A stretch of DNA of 64,000 nt from Chitinophagaceae bacterium (GCA_947379895.1 CANCPA010000004.1:1-64000); one strand, 5' to 3'. Shown: positions 38,428-48,612, counted from the stretch's first letter. The notes: generated by a model from the sequence alone, not told the origin. A program made the numbers and translations.

Positions 38428-39225
38428 ATGAATAGGATTTATTTGTTGATTTGTTTTGTTGTTTTATTCGCTGGGTGTGCATCTAAATTTGCTCAAATCC
38501 AAAAGAGTACAGACTATGAGTTCAAGTATAAAATAGCTGATGATTACTATGCACAAAAAAGATATGTTTATGCTCAACAATTATATGAGGACTTGATCCC
38601 TTTTCTTAAAGGGACTTCAAAGTACGAAGACTTGTTTTATAAATTAGCATATAGCTATTATTTACAAGAAGACTATGTAAATGCTGAAAACCTATTTAAG
38701 ACATTTACAGAAACCTTTCCTTCTAGTAATCGTAGTGAAGAGTGTGAATATATGCGTGCATACGTTTATTTTAAGCAATCTCCAAAAATTGATCTCGATC
38801 AGGCGAATACTTCAAAAGCAATTGGGTTATTACAGGCATTTATTAGTACGCATCCTACATCAAAGAGGGTAAAAGACGCTAATGATTTGATTGATCAATG
38901 CAGAGAGAAATTAGAGTTGAAAGAATTAACTGCTGCTGAACTTTATTTTAATCTTGGTTATTATAAAGCTGCTGCAATATCGTATTCGACATTATTGGAA
39001 AATTATCCTGACTCTAAGCATGGCGATGATTACAAGCTGCATATCATCAAGTCTGATTATCAATATGCCTTATTGAGTTATGAATATAAACAAAAAGAAC
39101 GCTTTGAAAAGGTATTATCTGAATACTCAGATTTTAAAGAGAGATATCCTGATAGCAAATTATTAATTACTGCCACAGAATATAAAAACTTGGCATCAAA
39201 CTTTTTAAAAAATAGCATAAAATGA
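38428..39225 (+). CDS. bamD: Outer membrane protein assembly factor BamD
   Basis: Lipobox CFVVLFAGCASKF; TPR-like YAQQLYEDLIPFLKGTSKYEDLFYKLAYSYYLQEDYVNAENLFKTFTETFPSS. Start set at MNRIYLL (38428). Confidence 0.9.
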   Translation: MNRIYLLICFVVLFAGCASKFAQIQKSTDYEFKYKIADDYYAQKRYVYAQQLYEDLIPFLKGTSKYEDLFYKLAYSYYLQEDYVNAENLFKTFTETFPSSNRSEECEYMRAYVYFKQSPKIDLDQANTSKAIGLLQAFISTHPTSKRVKDANDLIDQCREKLELKELTAAELYFNLGYYKAAAISYSTLLENYPDSKHGDDYKLHIIKSDYQYALLSYEYKQKERFEKVLSEYSDFKERYPDSKLLITATEYKNLASNFLKNSIK

Positions 39226-39566
39226 GTAGAATTAAAAAAGGGTTTACAGTAGGTAATATCCCCGCTTCAGTTGAAACGAAAAGTTTAATAGATATTAAAT
39301 CGAAGACAGGCAATCTATATGAATCTATTGCGATTGCGTCAAGACGTGCTAATCAAATTAATATCTCTATTAGGGAAGAATTGCATAATAAGCTTGAGGA
39401 GTTTGCTACTCATACTGATAGTTTAGAAGAAATCCATGAAAATAAGGAGCAAATTGAGATTTCTAAACAATACGAAAGAATTCCTAATCCAGCCGTTCTT
39501 GCAATTCATGAATTTATGGATGACAAAATTTATTATCGTAAGAATGATACTGATTTGTTCAGATAA
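39222..39566 (+). CDS. RNA polymerase Rpb6/omega-like subunit
   Basis: NLYESIAIASRRANQINISIREELHNKLEEF, directly downstream of bamD and upstream of coaBC. Confidence 0.88.
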   Translation: MSRIKKGFTVGNIPASVETKSLIDIKSKTGNLYESIAIASRRANQINISIREELHNKLEEFATHTDSLEEIHENKEQIEISKQYERIPNPAVLAIHEFMDDKIYYRKNDTDLFR

Positions 39567-39587
39567 TAAGTATTAAGATGTTTAAAG

Positions 39588-39616
39588 AACGACAGTAATT
39601 TTACTGTCGTTTTTTG
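39588..39616 (+). terminator. Rho-independent terminator-like hairpin
   Basis: aacgacagtaa-tt-ttactgtcgttttttg. Confidence 0.85.
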
Positions 39617-39632
39617 TTACTTAATTTCAGAA

Positions 39633-40829
39633 ATGTTAGAAAATAAAAAAATATTAATTGGTATTACCGGAAGTATTGCTGCATATAAGATAATATCTCT
39701 TACACGTTTGTTAGTAAGGGAAGGTGCAGAAGTTAGAATCATTCTTTCTAAGGCTGCCACTGATTTTGTTCCTTCGTTAGTGTTAGCAACATTATCTAAA
39801 AATCCTGTTCTTCAAGATTTAACTATACAGGATGAATGGGCTAATCATGTAGAGCTAGGAAGATGGGCTGATGTTTTTTTAATCGCACCACTTACTTGTA
39901 ATACACTTGCGAAGATGGCCTGTGGTATCTGTGATAATTTGTTGTTGGCTAGTTATTTTTCAGCAACATGCCCGGTTGTTTTAGCACCTGCTATGGATGA
40001 AGATATGTGGCATCATCCTGCAACTAAAAATAATATTAAGAAAGTTCAAGAGTTTGGTAATACAATTATTAATGTTAATAGTGGTGAACTTGCTAGTGGA
40101 TTATTTGGAGAAGGTAGGATGGCGGAGCCCGAAGAAATACTCACGTTTCTTCAAGTTAAGCTAGGTAGTTCTCAAGAACTTTCCGGTAAAAATGTATTAG
40201 TAACTGCTGGACCTACTTATGAACCTATTGACCCTGTAAGGTTTATTGGGAATCATTCAAGTGGAAAGATGGGATTCGCAATTGCTGAGCAATGCCAATT
40301 AATGGGTGCGAATGTTACCCTGATTACCGGCCCAACTAGTGAAGTATTGAAACATACAAACATAAATCGTATAGATGTTGTGACTGCAAATGAAATGTTT
40401 CAGCAATCATTGAATCTTGTTGAGGATAGTGATATCATCATTATGAGTGCTGCGGTAGCTGATTATTCTCCTGTAGTTGTTGCTAAAGAAAAAGTAAAAA
40501 AGAGCCAAAAGGAGTGGAGCCTTGAACTTACAAAAACCAAAGATATTTTAGCAAGTATTGGTGCAATTAAAAAGCATCGGCAGTTCTTAGTTGGATTTGC
40601 TTTGGAAACGGAAAATGAACAAGAAAATGCTTTTCAAAAATTAGTTAATAAAAATGCCGATTGCATAATATTGAATTCACTTAAAGATAATAATTCTGGT
40701 TTTGGTTACGACACGAACAAGATTACTATACTTGAAAAGTCTGGGAGTACAATTGAATTTAGTTTGAAATCTAAAAAGGAAGTAGCTAAAGATATCGTTT
40801 CATATATAATATCTAAAGTAAATGTTTAG
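39633..40829 (+). CDS. coaBC: Phosphopantothenoylcysteine decarboxylase / phosphopantothenate--cysteine ligase
   Basis: KKILIGITGSIAAYKIISLTRLL, APAMDEDMWHHPATKNNI, VLVTAGPTYEPIDPVRFIGNHSSGKMGFAIAE. Confidence 0.97.
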   Translation: MLENKKILIGITGSIAAYKIISLTRLLVREGAEVRIILSKAATDFVPSLVLATLSKNPVLQDLTIQDEWANHVELGRWADVFLIAPLTCNTLAKMACGICDNLLLASYFSATCPVVLAPAMDEDMWHHPATKNNIKKVQEFGNTIINVNSGELASGLFGEGRMAEPEEILTFLQVKLGSSQELSGKNVLVTAGPTYEPIDPVRFIGNHSSGKMGFAIAEQCQLMGANVTLITGPTSEVLKHTNINRIDVVTANEMFQQSLNLVEDSDIIIMSAAVADYSPVVVAKEKVKKSQKEWSLELTKTKDILASIGAIKKHRQFLVGFALETENEQENAFQKLVNKNADCIILNSLKDNNSGFGYDTNKITILEKSGSTIEFSLKSKKEVAKDIVSYIISKVNV

Positions 40830-41742
40830 AAGAGTTATTATAATATTTGTTTTCTTAACGTATTCATTTGTTAGTTCTTCTCAGGAATTACAGGGAAAAG
40901 TTACTGTAAATGCGACTAGAATTAATTCAACTGTTGATAAAAAAGTTTTTGTAACATTACAAAATCAGCTGACTAATTTTTTAAACAATCGCAGGTGGAC
41001 TAAAGATGTATTTAAGCCCAATGAAAAAATTGTATGTAGTTTTTTATTGAGCATTGAAAGTATTGTAGAAACTAATGTTTATAAGGGTTCTCTGATAATT
41101 CAAGCTGCAAGACCTGTTTACGGTTCTTCGTATCAATCTCCTTTGATTAATTATAAAGATGCTGATATCTCTTTTAAGTATGTTGAATACCAGCCGATTG
41201 AATTTAATGATAATAATGTACAAGGGACGGATCCTTTGATAGGTAATTTATCTGCAATTTTTGCTTACTATGCGTATACTATTATTGGGTTAGACTATGA
41301 TTCCTTTTCTCCTAAGGGGGGGGACCAAATGTTTCAGAAAGCTTTGAATATTGTTAATAATTCTCCCGAATCGAGCAATATTACAGGATGGAAACTATTT
41401 GATGGTCTAAGGAATCGGTATTGGTTTAACGAGAACTTAGTAAATAATAAGTATAATGCTATTCACGATGTTTTTTATTCCTATTACCGAAATGGTATGG
41501 ATAGCATGTACGTAAAAGAAGCCGTTGCGAGAAATAATGTTTTGAAATCAATAACTAGACTGCAATCATTTAATCAAGAGAATTCTGGTACGGCAATATT
41601 GCAATTCTTTATGCAGAGTAAAACCAATGAATTAATTGGTGTTTTCAAAAATCTTAAAACTGAGGATAAACCCAAAGCTGTTACTATTCTGACAACTTTA
41701 GATGTGTCGAATGCGCCTAGGTATAAAGAAGAAATTAAATAA
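40822..41742 (+). CDS. DUF4835 family protein
   Basis: Secreted; LQGKVTVNATRINSTVDKKVFVTLQNQLTNFLNNRRWTKDVFKPNEKIVCSFLLSIES...YYAYTIIGLDYDSFSPKGGDQMFQKALNIVN, downstream of coaBC. Confidence 0.88.
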   Translation: MFRRVIIIFVFLTYSFVSSSQELQGKVTVNATRINSTVDKKVFVTLQNQLTNFLNNRRWTKDVFKPNEKIVCSFLLSIESIVETNVYKGSLIIQAARPVYGSSYQSPLINYKDADISFKYVEYQPIEFNDNNVQGTDPLIGNLSAIFAYYAYTIIGLDYDSFSPKGGDQMFQKALNIVNNSPESSNITGWKLFDGLRNRYWFNENLVNNKYNAIHDVFYSYYRNGMDSMYVKEAVARNNVLKSITRLQSFNQENSGTAILQFFMQSKTNELIGVFKNLKTEDKPKAVTILTTLDVSNAPRYKEEIK

Positions 41743-42104
41743 TGAGAAAGTATTTAAGTTATTTTTTTGTCGGAATTGTTCTGCTATCCTGCGGTAACAA
41801 GCACAACACCATTCTCACTGTTGCTGAAATGAAGCCAATAATTTGGGAAATGTTGAATGCTGATAATTTGTATTCGCAAAATTCTATTTCTGATACCTCA
41901 TTTAAAAGTAAAAAAGCTAATGTCGTCTATTATGATAAAATATTTAAACAATACGATATCACAAAGGAACAGTTTTATAATAGCTATAAATTTTATGAGC
42001 TTCATCCTCAGAAAATGAAAATTCTTTTGGATTCAGTTGAAGCTTTTGGAATGCGAGAAAAAGCAAATCTTGATAAACCTCTTATTACAAAAAGTAAAAA
42101 GTAG
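41742..42104 (+). CDS. DUF4296-like lipoprotein
   Basis: Lipobox LLSCGNKHN; EMKPIIWEMLNADNLYSQNSISD...NVVYYDKIFKQYDITKEQFYNSYKFYELHPQKMKILLDSV. Confidence 0.82.
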   Translation: MRKYLSYFFVGIVLLSCGNKHNTILTVAEMKPIIWEMLNADNLYSQNSISDTSFKSKKANVVYYDKIFKQYDITKEQFYNSYKFYELHPQKMKILLDSVEAFGMREKANLDKPLITKSKK

Positions 42105-42267
42105 CAATAGTTAAAATGTATTTAGTTTAATAATTATTAAGCTTACAATCAAGACACAGTTTGACAATTTAAATGCAAGGAAGCTATTATTTATTTATAC
42201 TTTCTATTCATAAAAGTACCTACACATAAAAAGTGCTTAATTAATTTTATTCATGTTGTGCTGATTT

Positions 42268-43320
42268 TTATTGTTCATTTTCATAATACAGCTTGTAAAA
42301 TTTACGCCCGTTTTCTTCTACTCCTTTTTCAATTAATTCATTATTGCCGTGAATATAAACGTGAAAATTTTTATCTAGTTTTAAAACACTTTTAAAAACG
42401 CGGGCTTGTTTCTTAACTGCGGCATCTGATATAGCAAAGCTATCGCCAATTTCTGTGTCATATTCTTCTTCGTAATTGGCTTTGTAGGTCTTAAATAACT
42501 CTATAGCTTGGGTATTGTCAATTACTTCGCTTGCAAATTCATCCAAATTGAAATTATCTTTTTCTTTGAAATATTTCATTGAACGGTTTAATAAATCAAT
42601 TTTATCTGTCTTTGATACTTCTAATTCACCCTCCATTCCATCAGTAACAAAGTTTTTATAGATGCTAAGGGCAGTATTAGTTTGATTATAGTTGTCGTTT
42701 CTAACTTTTAGTTTCAAAAATTCGTCTGTCCAATAAACAGCATCGCTACTCTTATTTGTCAAGTCAATTACAGAAACCAAGTACCCCTGATTTTTATAAT
42801 TATTAAAAATCAGGCATCCTTTATCAAGTTTCTTAATGTTAATTGCTTCTTGTTCATAGCTTACTTGGAAATTTGAATTGTCAGGGTATACTTTCAAATA
42901 GGTTTCTTTTGTTTCTGATTTAAAAATTCCAATAGCATCAAACAATTCGCCTTCAATTTGAATCTGTTTGAAATGAGTAATATAAACTTCGCCTGATTTG
43001 ATTTTTGGATGATTTGAAACATCATACAGATGTTTGGCAATTGAAATAGTTAACGCATGAAAATCCTCGCTTTCCTCGAAAATTGATTCGGAAAAGTGGA
43101 ACATTTCGTTTAGTTTTAAATTATCTGATGAATGATAAAACTGATAGAGTTCATTACTTTTTTCAAATGGATTCAAGAAGTATTGCATCAGCAATTGTTT
43201 CAATATTTCATCATTAATAACTACCTCTTTATCCGAGAAATTGCAAGGTTCTAGTTGTGATTTGTTGCCAATTTTGTGAATCGAAATCTTTTCAAGTGAT
43301 GCTTCTACGTATGTAATCAT
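42268..43320 (-). CDS. Nucleoid-associated protein (NdpA/YejK-like)
   Basis: 350 aa; ASLEKISIHKIGNKSQLEPCNFSDKEVVINDEILKQLLMQYFLNPFEKSNELYQF..., KLDKGCLIFNNYKNQGYLVSVIDLTNKSSDAVYWTDEFLKLK. Confidence 0.75.
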   Translation of the reverse strand: MITYVEASLEKISIHKIGNKSQLEPCNFSDKEVVINDEILKQLLMQYFLNPFEKSNELYQFYHSSDNLKLNEMFHFSESIFEESEDFHALTISIAKHLYDVSNHPKIKSGEVYITHFKQIQIEGELFDAIGIFKSETKETYLKVYPDNSNFQVSYEQEAINIKKLDKGCLIFNNYKNQGYLVSVIDLTNKSSDAVYWTDEFLKLKVRNDNYNQTNTALSIYKNFVTDGMEGELEVSKTDKIDLLNRSMKYFKEKDNFNLDEFASEVIDNTQAIELFKTYKANYEEEYDTEIGDSFAISDAAVKKQARVFKSVLKLDKNFHVYIHGNNELIEKGVEENGRKFYKLYYENEQ

Positions 43321-43403
43321 TTTTTAGTATGTCTCTTTTCGCTTTATGGTTAGCCTTAAGTGATAATTTGTTTTTTTGATTGTTAAGTATGAAAATTGCA
43401 TTT

Positions 43404-44405
43404 TCAAAGTAATCCTTCAGCTGTCATATTCTCCCAAAAGGCTTTTGGAATTAGTCTAGTAGCCATTGCAACATTCTGTTTTATTTTCTCAGGTTTTGTA
43501 GTATTAAGTGCCACTGCAACAACTCCAGGTATATTAAAGCCATAGTTAAAACAAGCTTCTGCCGGACTTATATTATATGTTTTACAAAGCGAATAGAATT
43601 TTTCCCGCCATTCGTAGAGGGCTTTCCCGGCTTCTGATTCCTGATCAACTAATTGATAATTATAGTAATCGCTTCCAATCAGAAAGCCTCCATTAAATAC
43701 TGCCGAATTAATTACTTCTATTCCCTTTTTATTTAAGGTTTCTATGAAGCTGAATAATTCTTTTGGATGACTATGTATTGTGAGACTATTAGCTACCATT
43801 ACCCAATCTAAATCAACATCTTTAGAAATTCTTTCTATAACTCTCCAATCCTTCGATCCAATACCAATTGACTCTACTTTACCCTCTTTTTTTAATTGTT
43901 TTAATGCGCTATATGCCTCAAGGATATCCTTGTATCTTTTTTGACGATCACTTTCATTTTCTGCGGCTATAAGGTATTCGTCAGGATCATGAACCGATAC
44001 CATTTGTGCTTCATATTTCCCTAATAAGTCATTTCCTTGATAATAACATTCAAGTATTCCGTCATAACTAATCTTTTGAACAGCATCAAACTTCAAGTCT
44101 TTCCAAACTCCTTTTTCAAAAGTAGGTTCATCCCCAATTAAGGGTGTTCTTATCCATCCCAATTTATTGCTAATGAGTACCTTTTCTTTTGGTATATCTA
44201 ATTCAGTAAGGCAAGTTCCCAACATTTCTAATGCTAAACCAGCACCATATTTTCCTGCTGAATCAAAAGTTACAAAGGTGTTTGGTGCATTTGCCACGCA
44301 TTCCCTAACTATTGCTAATTTTGTATTAAATGTGAGGGCTTCATAAAGATTGCCGAGGCAACTAGTTCCGAATATTACGGAGGGGAGAGTGACTTTTTCT
44401 TTCAT
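43404..44405 (-). CDS. Aldo/keto reductase family protein
   Basis: LPSVIFGTSCLGNLYEALTF...FDSAGKYGAGLALEMLG...ISNKLGW...VSVHDPDEYL. Confidence 0.9.
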   Translation of the reverse strand: MKEKVTLPSVIFGTSCLGNLYEALTFNTKLAIVRECVANAPNTFVTFDSAGKYGAGLALEMLGTCLTELDIPKEKVLISNKLGWIRTPLIGDEPTFEKGVWKDLKFDAVQKISYDGILECYYQGNDLLGKYEAQMVSVHDPDEYLIAAENESDRQKRYKDILEAYSALKQLKKEGKVESIGIGSKDWRVIERISKDVDLDWVMVANSLTIHSHPKELFSFIETLNKKGIEVINSAVFNGGFLIGSDYYNYQLVDQESEAGKALYEWREKFYSLCKTYNISPAEACFNYGFNIPGVVAVALNTTKPEKIKQNVAMATRLIPKAFWENMTAEGLL

Positions 44406-44848
44406 AACTATAACATAAAGACATATAAATTGCTCTTTTTCCCATTTATTTTAGGATAAAACAGTCTGCAAATATAGTTGAATGACTTGGTTTGTCTTGT
44501 ATGGTTTAAACAAAAGGTTGTAAAGTATTTTTTTTAACTGTCGATTAGATTGTGAAATTAAGTTAGCATAGAAGTTGAAATTATTATTAAAGCTATTTTA
44601 GTTTAGAGGATTCAATAATCTTTGCATCACGAATTAGTTATTTGATTCAGTATTCAATCCTTCTTCGTCTCTTGATAGCTTCGCTTTTTTTATAAAAGAG
44701 ACTCTCTAATTGATACCTGAAAGTAGCACATTTTAACTCTCCTTAGGTATCTGATGTTAATCATTATCTTAATTGCATTGCAACCTGACATAATTGAAGT
44801 GAAAAAAACTCTATGTAACCGACTTATTGACAATTTTCAGACACTCAA

Positions 44849-45065
44849 GCACGTGCTTGTGAGACAGCCGCACATACGTGAATGACAGAAGCACGTGCTT
44901 TTGTCACAAAAAGAATCTTTGTAAGGTTCCCGCAGGTGCTTTTGTCGTAGCCGTACTTACGTGAATGGCTGCCGCACGTGCGGGAGTCGTGGAAGTAAGT
45001 GCTTGTGTCATTGCAGCACGTGCTTGGGTGGTTGCAGCACGTACGGGAATGGCAGCCGCATTTGA
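44849..45065. repeat. 21-bp-period palindromic repeat array 3 (core GCACGTGC)
   Basis: GCACGTGC-like core at 44849, 44870, 44891, [degenerate slot, 41-bp step], 44932, 44953, 44974, 44995, 45016, 45037, 45058. Confidence 0.95.
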
Positions 45066-45175
45066 AAAAGTAAGAATTTATATATCTTACAGGTGATAAT
45101 TGAACGAAAAAGTGATAGGGTTTTATATAAATAAATTAGAAATTTTCCCTTCTTATCCTCGAGGTAAGACTATTC

Positions 45176-45351
45176 AACCCAGATTACGCAATAGACACGT
45201 TATGAAATTTAGAAATACAAAAAAGACAAGTTTCTAAATAGATTTTTTGACTGATAACATAATAAATTACGATGAAGTAAAACAAATCAAATAAAAGCCG
45301 TGTTTGAAGTAGTTGTGAATTGTATTAGTGTCCTATTGCGTAATCTTGGTT
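45176..45351. mobile_element. MITE-like element, copy 2
   Basis: AACCCAGATTACGCAATAGACACGTTATGAAATTTAGAAATACAAAAAAGACAAG ... GTGTCCTATTGCGTAATCTTGGTT; same length and interior as 32044-32220. Confidence 0.88.
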
Positions 45352-45925
45352 CAATGCTAAATAGCCGATTCAATTACCTGATATCTGTGTGAGTAATGTA
45401 TAACACAGTCATTGCTTTATTACTAGTCAAGAGGATTTTATCATAAAGGATACTAAGTTTATCACAAAGCTACACAAGGAATTTTAATAAGTTACTACTC
45501 AAGAGGTTACCCCAAAGGCAACGAAGAAAAATCAAGGAAAACAAGGACTTTTTTGTAAATAATTGGAAGGTAAGTACCTAAAAAGTATACTGTTCTTTGT
45601 GTTTCTTGGTTCCTTTGTTCAAAACCTTGTGACCCATGTGGTAAAAATACCTGAATAGTAAAGTAATTTATAATCGATCTCTTTCATCTATTTAATTTGA
45701 AAACTTTTGGTTCCTTGTTGTTGCCTAGTTTACTTTGTTGTAAAACTTCAAGAAGTAGAAATGAGACAACAATAAATAAAAGAAATACCATTGTTTTTAG
45801 TACAAAAAGCCATGCTATAAGCCATTTATTTTACTTTCATTTAATTTTAACCCTTTATATGAACCTAATTCGTTTATTTTGTCACTCTTGTTCAAAAGCA
45901 AGTAACATATATCTAACAAGTACGA

Positions 45926-46723
45926 ATGAAAAAATTATTATTATCGTTTATCGCTTTAATTGCTTTCGAAGCAACAATTCTGGCTCAACAAACTAAAACT
46001 GTTTCAAAAGATTCGTTAAAAGTTAATGCTCCTATCACGAAAAAAGAAAAGGAAGTAGCTCCAAAAAAAGATTGGAGTAGGGTAGATTTGAATAAAAGAC
46101 CTGCAGATCATTTTGTTTTTCAATATGGATTAGATGGATGGGCAGGTGCTCCTGATAGTGTGAAAACTAAGGGGTTTTGCCGTCACTTTAATGTGTATTT
46201 TATGATTGACAAGCCTTTTAAATCAGATCCTCACTATAGTGTTGCATATGGTGTTGGTGTTGGTACAAGTAATATATTTTTTAATAATCAAATTGTTCAT
46301 ATTGAGAGCAATTCAAGTTCATTGCCTTTCTCGGATGTTTCAAATTCAGATCATTTCAATAAATTTAAGTTGACAACTATTTATGCAGAAATTCCTGCTG
46401 AAATTCGGATATACGAAAATCCTGAAAATAAAAATTCTGGTTGGAAGGGTGCTATTGGTGTAAAAGCCGGTATTTTGTTGAAGGCTTATACAAAAGGAAA
46501 GAATCTCTTGAATGCTTCAGGTGCAAGTGTTTATGGCTCTAATTATATTCAAAAGGTAAGCGACACTAGATTTATTAATGGAACTAAGGTTGCTGTAAGC
46601 GGTAGAATTGGTTATGGGTTTATATCATTACATGGCGATTTTAATGTGCTTGGCGTTTTAAAAAATGGTATGGGACCTACAATCAATGCATATTCAATTG
46701 GTTTATCAATTGGTGGACTTTAA
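45926..46723 (+). CDS. Outer-membrane beta-barrel protein
   Basis: Signal peptide MKKLLLSFIALIAFEATILAQQ; FKLTTIYAEIPAEIRIYENPENKNSGWKGAIGVKAG barrel-type segments. Confidence 0.78.
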   Translation: MKKLLLSFIALIAFEATILAQQTKTVSKDSLKVNAPITKKEKEVAPKKDWSRVDLNKRPADHFVFQYGLDGWAGAPDSVKTKGFCRHFNVYFMIDKPFKSDPHYSVAYGVGVGTSNIFFNNQIVHIESNSSSLPFSDVSNSDHFNKFKLTTIYAEIPAEIRIYENPENKNSGWKGAIGVKAGILLKAYTKGKNLLNASGASVYGSNYIQKVSDTRFINGTKVAVSGRIGYGFISLHGDFNVLGVLKNGMGPTINAYSIGLSIGGL

Positions 46724-46749
46724 TACAATAATTAAATAAATTACTAGTG

Positions 46750-46777
46750 AACCCTGATAGTTGTGGCTATCAGGGTT
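46750..46777 (+). terminator. Terminator-like hairpin
   Basis: aaccctgatag-ttgtgg-ctatcagggtt. Confidence 0.65.
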
Positions 46778-46804
46778 TGCTGTTTATAAAATCAATCAAT
46801 TGCT

Positions 46805-47989
46805 TTGATAGAAAAGAAAATAATAAGACAAGAAGAAAGGGCTGTTTTGGTTGGAGTTGTTCAAAAAGATCAGACGCCCGAACAAGTAGAGGAATACTTG
46901 GACGAATTGGCATTTTTAGCCGAAACAGCAGGGGCCGTTACTATTAAAAGGTTTACTCAAAAATTAGAGAGGCCTGATAGTAAGACATTTGTAGGAAAGG
47001 GGAAATTGGAGGAAATTAAAAATTATGTAAAGAGTAAAGGAATTACAATTGTCATATTTGATGATGAATTGACCGGTTCTCAGTTACTTAATATCGAAGA
47101 TGCCATTCAAACAAAGACGGTTGATAGGAGTGATTTGATACTAGATATTTTTGCAAGTCGTGCAAGAACTGCTCAAGCTAAAGTTCAAGTGGAATTAGCT
47201 CAATATCAATACATATTACCTAGGTTAAAGGGGATGTGGAAACACCTTGAGCGACAAGGTGCAGGTATTGGTTCGCGGGGACCAGGAGAAACTGAAATTG
47301 AAACGGATAGGCGTATAGTGAAGGATAAGATTTCATTACTCCGAAAAAGATTGTCAGAAATTGATAAGCAGGCTTTTACACAAAGAAAAGAAAGAGGCGA
47401 ATTTATTAGAGTCGCATTAGTGGGTTATACAAATGTGGGAAAGAGTACAATTATGACATTGTTGAGTAAAAGTGATGTCTTTGCAGAGAATAAATTATTT
47501 GCGACACTCGATACTACAACAAGAAAAGTTGTCTTTGAAAATACCCCATTTCTGTTAAGTGATACCGTAGGATTTATTAGGAAATTACCGCACCATCTTG
47601 TGGAGAGTTTTAAGAGTACGCTTGATGAAGTTAGAGAAGCAGACATTTTGCTGCATGTGGTGGACACTTCTCATGCTCAATATGAGGATCAGATTGGTGT
47701 TGTAAATAAGACATTGCAGGAATTAAAGGCGTATGAAAAGCCTATTCTTACCATCTTTAATAAAATGGATTTATATGAGAAAAAATATTTTGATGAATGG
47801 CTGAGTTATCCTGTTAAGCAGGATATTCTTCGAGAGTTGAAGGAAAGATGGGAGCGAGAATTGAATGGAAATTGTGTATTTGTGTCTGCCACTGAACGTA
47901 ATAATATCGATTTGTTGAGAGATACTATCATTAATAAAGTAAGAGAAATGTACGGTATTCGTTATCCATATAAGACGATGCTTTATTAG
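46805..47989 (+). CDS. hflX: GTPase HflX
   Basis: GRGxxGxGE-like GIGSRGPGETEIETDRR, VALVGYTNVGKSTIMTLLS, LSDTVGFIRKLPHHLVESFKSTLDEVREADILLHVVD. Confidence 0.96.
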   Translation: MIEKKIIRQEERAVLVGVVQKDQTPEQVEEYLDELAFLAETAGAVTIKRFTQKLERPDSKTFVGKGKLEEIKNYVKSKGITIVIFDDELTGSQLLNIEDAIQTKTVDRSDLILDIFASRARTAQAKVQVELAQYQYILPRLKGMWKHLERQGAGIGSRGPGETEIETDRRIVKDKISLLRKRLSEIDKQAFTQRKERGEFIRVALVGYTNVGKSTIMTLLSKSDVFAENKLFATLDTTTRKVVFENTPFLLSDTVGFIRKLPHHLVESFKSTLDEVREADILLHVVDTSHAQYEDQIGVVNKTLQELKAYEKPILTIFNKMDLYEKKYFDEWLSYPVKQDILRELKERWERELNGNCVFVSATERNNIDLLRDTIINKVREMYGIRYPYKTMLY

Positions 47990-48085
47990 ATTGAGATGAA
48001 TCGGAAAATAGTAAAGCAGGTGAGAATACATGGTGGTAAGTTGCAATGAGGGAATGAGATTGGGCTTGTAAAATGAAAGAAAAAC

Positions 48086-48433
48086 GTGGCAAGAGAAATT
48101 GTTTGGCATAAAGTGGTAGAAGATAGGCGCATGTTAGCATTCAAAGATAATAATATGTGTGTGGTTTCTGTAAATGGGAAAAATATTACGGTTGCGGTAC
48201 ACAAGTCTGTTCTTGTTGCTTTTGCCTATAAATGTCCACATGCAAGTGGAATCATGTCTGAAGGATATTTGAATTCGTTAGGAGAGGCTGTTTGTCCTTT
48301 GCATCGATATTCATTTAATACGGTGAATGGAAGAAATACAACTGGAGAAGGATATTATTTGAAGACCTACAAGATTGAAGAACGAGAGGATGGTGTTTAT
48401 ATTGGAATAGAAAAAACAGGAATTTTTGGATAA
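48086..48433 (+). CDS. Rieske 2Fe-2S ferredoxin-like protein
   Basis: YKCPHASGIMSEGYLNSLGEAVCPLHRYSFNTVNG: CPH...CPLH ligands. Confidence 0.85.
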   Translation: MAREIVWHKVVEDRRMLAFKDNNMCVVSVNGKNITVAVHKSVLVAFAYKCPHASGIMSEGYLNSLGEAVCPLHRYSFNTVNGRNTTGEGYYLKTYKIEEREDGVYIGIEKTGIFG

Positions 48434-48446
48434 AATAAAAAATAAT

Positions 48447-48477
48447 TTTGCCATTAAATTCTATCCCCCTATTTTTG
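48447..48477 (+). promoter_or_regulatory. Bacteroidota-type primary promoter TTTG-N19-TATTTTTG for tRNA-Asn
   Basis: TTTG 48447-48450, 19-bp gap, TATTTTTG 48470-48477. Confidence 0.75.
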
Positions 48478-48501
48478 CATCCCCGAAAGGGAAAAAGGTA
48501 A

Positions 48502-48575
48502 TCCCGAATAGCTCAGTTGGTTAGAGCATCTGACTGTTAATCAGAGGGTCGCTGGTTCAAGTCCAGCTTCGGGAG
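48502..48575 (+). tRNA. tRNA-Asn (GTT anticodon)
   Basis: TCCCGAATAGCTCAGTTGGTTAGAGCATCTGACTGTTAATCAGAGGGTCGCTGGTTCAAGTCCAGCTTCGGGAG; cloverleaf with acceptor TCCCGAA/TTCGGGA, anticodon loop CTGTTAA. Confidence 0.97.
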
Positions 48576-48580
48576 CAGGT

Positions 48581-48612
48581 AAAAAAAGAGGTCATTATTG
48601 ACCTCTTTTTTA
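48581..48612 (+). terminator. Rho-independent terminator after tRNA-Asn
   Basis: aaaaaaagaggtca-ttat-tgacctcttttttat. Confidence 0.85.

Noticed and set aside
44849-45065. Plasmid iteron/replication origin
   Set aside because: Phased direct repeats resemble iterons, but there is no Rep gene nearby, the context is chromosomal housekeeping genes, and four different motifs occur in one window.
45697-45996. 99-aa ORF upstream of the OMP gene
   Set aside because: Overlaps hairpin-repeat DNA and the start of the OMP gene in another frame; no domain.
47771-48204. Several minus-strand ORFs over hflX end and Rieske gene
   Set aside because: Antisense to well-supported genes; low-complexity translations.
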